NCBI GenBank assembly: GCA_947311845.1
Contig: CAMZMU010000012.1
Coordinates: 5,602,446 to 5,666,445 of the forward strand
Length of the DNA: 64,000 nt
Source of the DNA: Poa pratensis
Lineage: Eukaryota; Streptophyta; Magnoliopsida; Poales; Poaceae
Direction: 5' to 3'
A program made the translations under genes and the position numbers. The notes under the pieces are model-generated. The model was not told the origin of the DNA. It searched no databases and was given only the letters and a program-made list of their open reading frames with translations. This document shows positions 55,681 to 64,000 of this stretch, one piece after another (the stretch's first letter is position 1; every line of letters begins with the position of its first letter).

Positions 55681-55700
55681 GCTGAGGTTTTCTACTAGTG
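55681..55700 (-). repeat. CACTA right terminal inverted repeat
   Basis: The minus strand reads CACTAGTAGAAAACCTCAGC, matching the CACTA(G)TAGAAAA pattern of Triticeae CACTA elements. The adjacent 3-bp flank is GCC. The partner repeat is not found in the window. Confidence 0.6.
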
Positions 55701-56271
55701 GCCCTCGGGCTCCAGGGTGCATCGAAAGAGGGCGTCAGCGAGAGTGGGTGCACGAAGGTTGGTACGGTTATCAACTTTGCGAATCCTGTTCATGCCAATT
55801 CCAGGAACCGGCGGGGATCGGATGGTGCGGAGTTGTGGAGCGGAAAATATCGGACGGCCAGAAAGCTCAAACCGATGTGGTGCGTGTCGTGGAAAAGTCC
55901 CACGGGGTAGTGAGTTCGAACACAGGGGAACTGAACATAGAGTACTTAATTTGCCGCCGTTTGTCCCCGACGTTGTGCTCCTTTTTGCCGCCAGACTCAC
56001 CTTTGCATCAGATGTATTCCCAGCTGAGCAAGAGATTGCGCGCTTTCAACGCTTGCTTGTTACTTTTGATTCTCATCAGTGGCTTTTGCATATTCTCATC
56101 AGCATGTTTTTTTTTGTAACTGCATTGACCAAGAGATCTCATGGTCTAGAATCACAGTATCCTTACAACATTTGGAGTAAAATTGATAATAAACAATGAG
56201 TTAATGTCATTCCTATTGCCATTACAAAAGCAATTGCCATTTTTGGCATTAATAAATGTTGGACTACTAAT
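55701..56271. other. Unassigned flank with a 123-codon frame
   Basis: This is the sequence outside the CACTA end. The plus-strand frame 55748-56119 has a Cys-rich start and a hydrophobic C-terminus (ACLLLLILISGFCIFSSACF). Its start is arbitrary and I recognise no family. It may be the 3' end of an older gene or chance. Confidence 0.3.
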
Positions 56272-56273
56272 TA

Positions 56274-56434
56274 CTCCCTCCGTTTTTTAATATAAGATGT
56301 TTTAGGTGTTGCACATGTTGTCTAGATACATACTAAAGTGAGTGAACATGCACACTAATACATGTCTTCGTACATTTGTGTACATGTGCATGTGGACAAA
56401 TGCTAAAACATCTTATATTCAAAAACGGAGGGAG
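56274..56434. mobile_element. Stowaway MITE (Tc1/Mariner type)
   Basis: This 161-bp element has terminal inverted repeats of about 30 bp, CTCCCTCCGTTTTTTAATAT against the reverse complement of ATATTCAAAAACGGAGGGAG. It is flanked by TA on both sides (56272-56273 and 56435-56436). No coding capacity. Confidence 0.95.
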
Positions 56435-56436
56435 TA

Positions 56437-56820
56437 GGTCGGAAAAGACTGTTAATTTTAGGACAAAACTGAGAAATCACCTTCTACCCAGTCGGGTAAT
56501 TTTTTGGGGATTCTTAGTACTGGGGCGTATTTTCACACGATTTATGATGCGTTCACTTTAAAGCGTTCAAACTTCTTGATTCCCATGTTCATGTTATAAC
56601 TGTTGATCCAATCGCTAGTCAAGGCACATGACGAGTATATTGGATACTCATTACCAAAAGAGGACGACACAATCACACAACCCATGCAGCTAGTCCAACG
56701 GGCCTTGTCAATCTGGGAATTTCTAGACAAACAGGATGGGACACACTGCCAAGGAGATCCCACCCTCTACACGACCCAGTCGGACTTATAAGAACCCGGA
56801 CAGGACCAGATGGACCATTC
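56437..56820. other. Unassigned sequence between MITE and LINE
   Basis: A 62-codon plus-strand frame (56603-56791) and its flanks have no motif that I can name. It could be decayed coding sequence continuing after the LINE at 57824. Confidence 0.3.
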
Positions 56821-56833
56821 AAAATCCAACGAC

Positions 56834-57810
56834 TTTGAGACAGCCACCACCTCAGTTGTGGGCGACGGAGCCTCCACCTTTTTCTGGACAGACAGGTGGT
56901 TGCCCGGTGGGCGTGTGAAGGACTTGGCTCCAAACCTCTTCATGAAAGTGCCCAAGGGCGCGCTCTGCTCCCGCCGAGTTAGAGAGGGGCTCGCAGGTGG
57001 ATGGCTAGACGATGTTCCGCCAGACCTGGACGCGCGTGAGATCCGCGAGTTGCTGTCCTTGGCTGACAGTGTGGCAGATTTCCCCCTGACGGAAGGGGTC
57101 GTGGATGAATTCAGGTGGAATTGGGAGGGCACCCACAAGTACTCAGCTCGATCGGCTTACAGAGCCCTCTTTGAGGGCAAGATCGGGCTGGCGGGCGCAC
57201 AACAGATTTGGAGTTCCCGGGCGCCCAACAAGCGCAAGTTCTTCCTCTGGCAGGCATTGAAGAACAGATGTTGGACTGCAGACCGCTTAGGGCGAAGAGG
57301 GCTGCCTAGACCGACCGCCTGCCCGTTGTGCGACCAAGTGGGAGAAGACATAGACCACCTTCTCCTCGGTTGTGTCCTCTCCAGAGAGGTTTGGCACTCC
57401 TTCCTGAGCAGGTGGGGTAAAGTGGACTGGGTCCCTGCCCGCGATGATCGTCTAGTGGATTGGTTACCGGCCAAGGCCCCGGGAGGTCACGATGAGAAGG
57501 ACTTGTGGACGGCGATCAACTTGATATGCTGGAGCTTGTGGAGGCATAGGAACGGAGTGGTCTTCGAAGGACACAAGCCTTCAGTAGAGACTGCCATTAG
57601 TATGGTGGAGGCCGAGGCTGACCTCTGGCGGGCAGCGAGGATGTTTAGGGATAGCTTAGCACCCGTAGACAGGTGGAGGGTTGGCGAGTGATTCTTTTTT
57701 TTCTGCTTGTGGATTGGCGTTTTTGGCGCATGTGCCTAAACGCTTTGTAATGGGCCGCTTGGCCTCTCCTTCTCGAAACCGATACGTCCGCTTGGACGTA
57801 TCCTTAAAAA
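56834..57810 (+). mobile_element. 5'-truncated LINE with zinc-binding RT C-terminus
   Basis: The 977-bp insertion is flanked by the 13-bp duplication AAAATCCAACGAC (56821-56833 and 57811-57823) and ends in an A tract. The single frame (to 57691) encodes the C-terminal part of a plant LINE ORF2: GDGASTFFWTDRWLPGG, YSARSAYRALFEG, IWSSRAPNKRKFFLWQALKN and the zinc-binding CPLCDQVGEDIDHLLLGC. It then has WSLWRHRNGVVFEG. This is the zf-RVT region. Everything upstream (endonuclease and RT) was lost by 5' truncation. The intact frame and clear duplication suggest a fairly recent insertion. Confidence 0.93.
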
Positions 57811-57823
57811 AAAATCCAACGAC

Positions 57824-58588
57824 AATGCATAAGAGATCAACATTCCACCTTCCAAGTACTTTGGTTAAGAGATACCTTTTGATGTCGTCGTTCTATCAAC
57901 ATTTCATGGTGATGACGAAAATCTACAGTCGAGGATGACTCTTTCAACGACTACCTCGACTACATCCATTGGTTCTGTGATCTTGAGCTAAAGCCTTACA
58001 AGCCAAGGTGACTCTACTCCTTAGCATGTTCAACATTTCACCCTTGATGAATGCCTTTCACCTCAAATTGATACCCTTTGCGTGCTTAGGTATGAACCCC
58101 AAGATTTGCCGGAAGCGATGACGGGACTCAAACAAGGCAATCGAATATGTGCATCAATGCATGAATAATATAACAATCACATCGAGCGAAAGCAAGCATT
58201 TTAATCAAGGGAGTCTTTCCGTGAAAAGACACCATACTTGGTCTCCCTCTGTTATATGAATTGCAGACCTGAAGATCAGCTTCTTATTGATATCTGATTT
58301 GATGGCTAAAGTAAAATGTTGGCTTAACATGGATTATCTATAATAAATTTGGAGATACAGTAAAGAGGATTAAGCTTCACAGTAAATCGATTCAAAAGGT
58401 ATACATCATTACAACCTCATGCCATATGATCAAGTCGTCTAGCAGAATCTTACAGAGCTACGTTTTTTTTAACGGGCTTACAGAGCTACGTGACTTCAAA
58501 GCTCTGATATTATCGGCTCCAACATCTTTAAACCACTAAGAATTTGGCCCTCTCTAAATTCTTCCAAACTGCCTGTTATAATTACGGA
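57824..58588. other. Unassigned sequence right of LINE
   Basis: No ORF over about 85 codons and no repeat recognised. It is the right-hand continuation of the LINE's target site and the left flank of the Helitron-like end. Confidence 0.4.
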
Positions 58589-58779
58589 CTAGGAAAAATT
58601 GCGCGGCGACACCGCCGCGCCCGTGTGGTGAAAATCAAATCTAGAAATGTTCTCATTTTGAAAGTTTGGGCATTTGTAAGTCACTGGAATGCAAAGAGAG
58701 CGTACGTTCGAAATATTGTTCAGATTTCGTGAAATTTCTTGTGTTAAAATTCAAAATTTGGAAATTTGGATAATTGTTG

Positions 58780-59360
58780 AAATTGTGGTAGACGTGTAAT
58801 TTAGCTCAACAATTTGAGGAAATACACTATATGAGAATATGTGAATTTTATCGTAGATTCAAACTATATTTTGGGGATATGAGTTTGTATTCTTTGTAAT
58901 TCCTTTTGAGAGTTTGAAAACATTTTTTTTTCATAAATAGCATTTTTGTTGTCGTAAATAGCAAGTATTTTCGAGTATATTGTTATTGAACTTGTGTTAG
59001 ATGTCTAATTTAGTACGATAATTTGAGGAAATACGTCTAATTTAGTTCAATAATTTGAGGAAATACATTATATGAGAATCTGTGGTAGATCTTTTTTTTT
59101 CTGATATATTGGTTCTCGATCGGATATGTTATTCATATTTTCAGGCGGATAGATTCCAAAATATTTTTTTTATTTTTTATTTTATGTAAATTGTAATTTG
59201 TGAGTTTTCGAGTATGTTGTTATTGAACTTGTGTTAGATGTCCAATTTAGCTCAATAATTTGAGAGAATACATTTTATGGGAGTTTGCGGAACTTGTGTT
59301 GGATGTCCAATTTTAGCTTAATATTTTGAGGAACTACATTTTATGAGAGTTTATGAAATT
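58780..59360. repeat. Degenerate AT-rich repeat
   Basis: The phrase 'acttgtgttagatgtc-aattta-ct-aataatttgaggaa-tacatt-tatgagaat' recurs about four to five times (near 58788, 58990, 59035, 59228 and 59295) with spacing of about 45-200 bases. No coding. Confidence 0.6.
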
Positions 59361-60420
59361 TTAATTTAAATGCGAACCACAGAGCCCGTCGGAGAAGAAG
59401 GCGAGAGGGGACAGAAGCGGCCAACTTCATTAATTGTCGCTTAAATTGTCTAAGCTTGGAGATCGTTCAAATCGGGGGAAAAATCGCTTTAAAAATGGTC
59501 GGGTTTTAGAGATTGCTCATTTTTGAAAATGGTCATAATTTAAAAAATGTTTACATTTTATGAACGTCTAGTTTGTAAAATTTGGTTAAAGTGGAATTGT
59601 ATTAAGGGCTGGATTCTTTTGTCGTTAATCAATATAATCGGATCCGAAAGAACGTTAAAATTTCTGGAGGTCATAAATTTGAAATCTGGATCGGTTAGAA
59701 GAAAAAATACCAGGGAGTAAAGTATTCAAATTTCGAAATGTCCGCATTCGAAAGTTCTTTAGATCATAAAATTGTTGAAATTTAAATAATGTATGTGTTC
59801 GGAAGCTGTTCAAATTTTTAGAATGGTCAAATTGGAGAGCTATGCATATTTGAATTATTATTACAATGCTCAAATTGTGTGGTCATGTTGATATATGTTC
59901 GATATCTGTGAGTACCGTGGCGTTAAAAATTCAAATTTGTTGACGTCTACTTTAAAATTTGTTTATGTTTGAACTTTATGGAGTTCGGAATTTGAATTCG
60001 GTTAACATTTATTGAAAGCTCAGATTCTAAAGGCATTCAAAATATTGGAAGATTAAATTTTGAATTCTGATCGTATGACGTGGTATGTTCAGATTTGAAT
60101 GTGTCGAAATGTATTTTTTTTTATATATATGTGAATTGTATGATTTCTGAAAGTTTGCGAAATAATTACATCTGGAAGGCACCTGGAATTTTGAAGTATC
60201 TGAATTTGTATAGCGGTTGTTGGTGGTAAAATTGAAATTCGAAAATACCTACATTTTGAAATTGTGCAGGTTTAGAAGCTGCTGAATCTATTTTTGGGAA
60301 GGTATAAAAGTTTTTTAAAAGGAAAAATGGAAAAAAACAAAAGGGAAAAAGGAAAACAGGAAAAGAAGGGAAAAAAAGGGCCGAGACAGCCCATAAAGCG
60401 GCCCAACTGCCCACCGCTGG
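59361..60420. other. AT-rich unassigned region
   Basis: About 1 kb of AT-rich DNA dominated by AAATTT/TTGAAATT words and homopolymer runs. No ORF over 85 codons and no named repeat. Confidence 0.5.
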
Positions 60421-61115
60421 CCCAACGTGATGTCATGATGACGTCACGGGGGGCGTAGCCGCCGCGGCGGCGAGGGCGACACCGGCGGCGCGCCACCGCG
60501 CTCTGCGACGCGCGCATGGTCGCTTCCGATGCGCCTGGACGCGGGTGACCCGAAGGTGGCGGCGCCGCCGCCTTTAGGCCGCCGGAGCGGCGGCGGTGAC
60601 GCGCGGACGGAGCGGCGGCCAGCGCGCACGCCGGCGGCAATCCCGGCGCGGCAGCGGCGTTCCGGCAAGCGGCGCTGGGCGACGATGGAGAGGTGGCGAC
60701 GGCGCATCGTTTGGTGTGCTTCGATTCGTCCGGGGAGGGCCGTGGCGGCGGCGGAGCTCGTCGGCGGCCGCGGCGATGTCGCCGCCGCGCGCGCGAGAGA
60801 GAGGAAAGGAAGAGGAAGGGGAATTGTCCGGCGTTTTTGCGGAAAGGTCCTCATGTTTTGCAAAATTTTCCGTTCGATCCTTTTCTGCAGGGAAGCGTGT
60901 GTTGCGGTGTGTTTAAATAAAAACGCAGGGGGCTTTTTGGAAGATATTGCGCTGCAGTGACGGTTTTGCACGGAACCCCCGATCTTTTCGCAAATTACAA
61001 ATCGGTCCTCCCACCGGGCACTGTAGAAGTGCGTCTATCTGCAAACGTGGGCCGTTGCCGGCCGATCGGACGGCCGAGAAGAATGCGGGAGACGTGGCCG
61101 TTTCGGTGGGGGGTT
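60420..61115. other. GC-rich block, left arm of an imperfect inverted pair
   Basis: An abrupt GC-rich segment (60430-60830) is followed by TTTTGCGGAAAGGTCCTCATG, TTTTGCAAAATTTTCCG, GGGCACTGTAGAAGTGCG and GGCCGATCGGACGGCCGAG. The same phrases in inverted order occur at about 61890-62180. Long plus- and minus-strand frames here are products of GC richness. It resembles 5' regions of grass genes. Confidence 0.5.
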
Positions 61116-61144
61116 GAAACGGTGAACTTTGATATATTGATTGA

Positions 61145-61731
61145 TTAGGATTTGCAGAGTTGATGCACACGACGCCTATTCCCACCACAATCCACTTTCC
61201 TCGTAGTGCTGCTCTCCGGGTCAATGTTGACGTTTGGAGGGTTCCTAATGGAGAATGATGCAGCTACGTCCTGCCAGATTATAATGAATTAAAAAAAGTC
61301 GCTTGTAAGTCTTATTATTATCCAGTTAACGCATAATAAACCAAGGTAACTTTCCAAGTACTTCGGAGAGATGCTTACCCACAAATTAAGAAAAAAGACA
61401 ACAAAAACACCAGTAAACACAGAGCCCACACCCCACACAAAGTTCGAAAATCATTTTACCTTCAAGTTGAGACCTCGAACATCAAAAGTTTCTTTCATGG
61501 CGTCTGAGCTGTATGCTAGAAGGTACGATCTGTAGGCTTCTTGCGCTGACTGATGTAGGAAGTAGTTCTCACCAACGATTTTCTCCTGCTCAATATATTC
61601 AGTTGTTAACAAATTAGAAAAACTGGATCGGAAATCTTCACTGCTGTAAAAGGAGCACTTACAAAATGTGCTTGCAGATTTGGCACATTCTTATTGTTGA
61701 ACTCGTATTCTGTGAGACGAATGTTGGCTGC
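61145..61731 (-). pseudogene. Three terminal exons of a HAS1/DDX18-type DEAD-box RNA helicase
   Basis: Minus-strand exons lie at 61731-61663 (23 codons, AANIRLTEYEFNNKNVPNLQ), 61585-61460 (42 codons, EKIVGENYFLHQSAQEAYRS continuing YLLAY) and 61270-61145 (41 codons plus TAA, DVAASFSIRNPPNVNIDPES). All junctions are phase 0 with AG acceptors and GT donors. The sequence matches the C-terminal DUF4217 region of nucleolar HAS1-family helicases (plant RH27/RH51 group), which work in large-subunit ribosome assembly. The helicase core is absent, so no functional helicase can be made. The intact splice sites and frame suggest capture from a live gene by a Helitron. Confidence 0.88.
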
Positions 61732-61889
61732 CTGCAGGCAGATTAGATATGTGATTTCTCTTAACTTCAGAAGAAAAATCACTATGTTTTCTCGGCACAG
61801 AATTGAGTACCCTTAGCATCTATCATAGATAGTAGATCATCATCAATATATAAAGGACACCAAGATTCGACCTGCTTGCGCAGGTTCCA

Positions 61890-62508
61890 CGTCGCCCCAA
61901 TTCCTGAGCCGTCCGATCGGCGCCATCGGACGGCAGGATCTCTCCACGTCGGCTTCGCGCGGGTCACTGTAGCAATGAACAGTGCTGGGTCTATTTCTGC
62001 CAACAGCAGATCGACACGTCACCCGGTAGCTTTCCGGTCGCCGCCGGTTTTGCAAAAAAGGAAACGGTCGCCTGGAAATTGCACCGCGGACCTCCAATTT
62101 TTCGAAGGGAAGGACCTACTTGACATTTTGCCAAACCCCAGGGACTTTCTTGAATAATTTACCGCAGAACCCCCCGCCCTGCCCTCTCTCTCCGCGCGAC
62201 GCGGAGGTCGCCGCCGGCCCCGTCGTCCCGCCCCGCTTCCTGGCGCCTCCCCGCACAAATCCGCGGGCACGGCGAGCTTCGCCGTCGCCGGATCTACACC
62301 AACGCCGAGTTCCGCGTGCCGGGATGCCGCGAGCTTTGCGGAATCGAGGCCGCCGTCTCCCACGCTCGCCGCCGACGCGCGCGGACGCGGAGCGCGCTGC
62401 CGCGCCGCCGGTGCACACGTACGTCCTCCAAACCTCTCCCTTCTCTACACACACTCTCTCTCTGGCTTACCTCTACTCTTCATGGCAGAGCTCCGCGTGC
62501 TGGTGAGG
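61890..62508. other. GC-rich block, right arm of an imperfect inverted pair
   Basis: This block contains GCCGTCCGATCGGCGCC, GGTCACTGTAGCAATG, ATTTTGCCAAACCCCAGGGAC and TTTACCGCAGAACCCCC, the inverted counterparts of phrases at 60830-61100. A GC-rich stretch (62180-62420) follows. Its frames, for example RIYTNAEFRVPGCRELCG, are not recognised. Confidence 0.45.
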
Positions 62509-62528
62509 TTTTTCCGCTAGCGGAAAAA
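62509..62528. repeat. Perfect 20-bp palindrome
   Basis: TTTTTCCGC followed by TAGCGGAAAAA reads the same on both strands. It could form a hairpin. No CTAG-type Helitron end is at a suitable distance, although CTAG forms its centre. Confidence 0.7.
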
Positions 62529-64000
62529 TCAGCGAGAGAGTTAGCATCCGCGGCCGCTGCGCATCTTCTCCATCGGAGCCACTGAGAGACTCTGCTACCG
62601 TTGGGCTTGGATGTCGCCGCTGCCTGCCATAGCTGTGCCTCCGCCCTACAGCACGAGCGGACCGCATGTGAGCGGAGCGGGTCAGAAGAGAACCAATCTA
62701 TTTGGATTTCTTCCACGGTAATTTTTCTACTCAATCCCCTCTCCGCAATCCCCACATTAGCCACCTGTAGTCTCTTCTATAAGTTAATGGCGACTGGGTA
62801 GCTCCGTCTCTGCTAATTTACTCCTCCCCAATTGACACAGATGCAAAACCAACCGTGCTACATCCTTGCTGGTGTAGGTACCTTGAATATGTTTGATGGA
62901 ATGCCCCACAGGTGGTAAGGTTCAATTTTTCTGGTTTCTCTTTTCCTTTATTTTTGTTCTAACTGAATTACTCATGCGTGTCTACGTTGATTTGTCACAT
63001 ACGAGTGTAGCCTGCATCTGACGAGATGGATTGTGTAGTTGATGCAAGAAGAGTGGTATTATTATTATCACCGGGGAAATAGACCGTTCTCTCAATTCAC
63101 TTGAGGTTTATTTTAAAATTGGGATCGTTAGTCTTCTGCCCATATCAAAAGGTGAGTCATCAGAAACCATGGATACTATGAATTTATACAGTCTCTTAGT
63201 TACATATGAGATTCTTAAACTTCACTTTTGGCATCATATTTGCAGACTACCAGTTATGTCGCATGAACACCATTCATCTTGTGTTCAGATTTATTTGACG
63301 TTATACTGTGTCAGATGTGGTATTGTACTTTCAAAAACCATGAACAGATCAATTTGCAATGAAGCAAACAAATCGGTTTACCGCTATGCAAGTCTAATGT
63401 ATTGATATCCAGACTCCAATGTAAGAATCTGATTACCCAAGTCATGCATTCATGCTTTTAAAAGTGTGTCCATGCGACCTTCTAATTCGTATATGATGTA
63501 TGAACATGGTGGTAGCAGCTCGACGAGGAGATCTGGCATGAGCTCTTCGTTTGATGCGGTCCAAGCTTGCCAGAATGGCAGGTATGATTAAGGGCCGACT
63601 CACGATCGCTGATTCGCCAGAGACGCCAATAATGCCCGAGGTTTACTGCTCAGCTCTCCCATCCACTTGCATATAAGTATATTATAGTGCCTATAAAATG
63701 TCCCTCTTTATCCTTTCCGATACATCAGTACCCAACATTGCATCTCAGTAGGTTATATGCATATGCAAAATATGTTCTAGCCACGACGTCTTGGTAATTG
63801 GTCTCACCATTGGTTTGTTGCAGGTGCATGGTGATACCGATTTAGAATATACACATTCTTATTTGAGAGATATAGGCTAGATAGGTTTTATCTGCGTCGG
63901 AAGAAGCATCAATGTGTGTGCGTTTGCATGTCAACATGATTTCTGTTAAGGTATGTCTTCCTCCTTCTTTTATTTGCTTCTTGACAAGTATAGTGTGTTC
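62529..64000. other. Unassigned right end of window
   Basis: Low ORF content. Several exon-like pieces are bounded by AG and GT: 62842-62875 (TTGACACAG to GTACCT), and a segment at about 63519-63581 before GTATGATT. They could be exons of a captured or non-coding transcript. No gene is recognised. Confidence 0.35.

Larger units (their letters stand above)
12275..55700 (-). mobile_element. CACTA (En/Spm-type) DNA transposon, interrupted
   Basis: The transposon's own sequence is 12275-15011 plus 53295-55700. The space between is Gypsy element X and its nested insertions. The minus-strand tnp2 gene runs from its N-terminal domain at 54044 through the X break to DUF4218 and DUF4216 remnants at the left. 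The right end, CTACTAGTG at 55692-55700, reads CACTAGTAGAAAACC on the other strand, like the terminal repeats of Triticeae CACTA elements. I cannot find the left terminus. It lies left of the Helitron, outside the window, or is lost. The sequences at 1-331 and 8488-9393 may also belong to it. Confidence 0.75.
58589..61790 (-). mobile_element. Probable Helitron carrying helicase exons (5' end not fixed)
   Basis: On the minus strand the segment ends with the hairpin GCGCGGCG-4 nt-CGCCGCGC (58601-58608 with 58613-58620), eight bases, then CTAG (58592-58589) with T after it. This fits a Helitron 3' end. The captured helicase exons (61145-61731) are in the same orientation, as is usual. I could not identify a secure 5' TC terminus. 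A possible start lies near 61856 (TCCTTTATATATTG on the minus strand), but the preceding base there is not A. The right boundary given is only the end of recognisable captured sequence. Confidence 0.45.

Noticed and set aside
60444..60971. Long ORFs on both strands in the GC-rich block near 60.5 kb
   Set aside because: There is no domain, start context or splice support. The openness follows from GC richness.
62120..62585. Pro/Arg-rich frames right of the GC block as a host gene first exon
   Set aside because: There is no recognised protein and no consistent downstream exon. Left as unassigned.

Overview
The window is a piece of a large, repeat-rich grass genome, most likely Triticeae (wheat, rye or barley group). 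The signs are Athila-like Gypsy elements whose LTRs run from TGATACGTCTCC (or close variants) to an ATCA end, tRNA-Asp primer sites, tnp2-type CACTA transposase with a CACTAGTAGAAAA-like end, a Stowaway MITE opening CTCCCTCCGT, and Helitrons carrying exons. No intact ordinary host gene is visible. Nearly every long ORF belongs to a transposable element or its decayed remains.

Layout. (1) 332-8482: a complete, young, plus-strand Gypsy element (E1) with Gag and protease only. It splits an older degenerate coding stretch (1-331 and 8488-9203) and has a perfect ATATG target duplication. (2) 9394-12274: a non-autonomous Helitron with a 5' TC, a 16-bp 3' palindrome and CTAG, inserted between A and T. 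(3) 12275-55700: a CACTA transposon whose tnp2 transposase, on the minus strand, is cut at 15011/53295 by a nest of retrotransposons. (4) 15012-53289: Gypsy element X (minus strand, about 12 kb of its own sequence, 508-bp LTRs, tRNA-Lys primer site, CGCAA duplication). X contains element N (15050-22307, in X's 3' LTR), solo LTR S (26392-30240, in an antisense gene), element W (31429-39840, in integrase, itself holding solo LTR Z at 36028-36978) and element Y (43821-50588, in gag). Target duplications are readable at every insertion. (5) 55701-64000: lower-copy sequence with a Stowaway MITE, a 5'-truncated LINE with a 13-bp duplication, a probable minus-strand Helitron end at 58589, and three spliced exons of a HAS1/DDX18-type RNA helicase at 61145-61731.

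How the parts work together. X carries gag, protease, reverse transcriptase, two RNase H domains and integrase, the arrangement of the Tat lineage, but several nonsense codons and frameshifts make it defective. E1, N, W and Y lack pol and would have needed proteins from relatives. X and Y each carry, between their own genes and the 3' LTR, a plus-strand gene antisense to the element. It is related to the 'putative gypsy type transposon' family and encodes a coiled-coil C-terminal half. X's copy has about five recognisable introns. These antisense genes, a divergently transcribed tail-anchored coiled-coil gene inside the CACTA element, and the exon-carrying Helitrons are the most interesting content.

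Limits. All calls come from reading the sequence by eye. Named family assignments (Athila, Tat, HAS1, PF04195 and so on) rest on recognised motifs, not on database searches.
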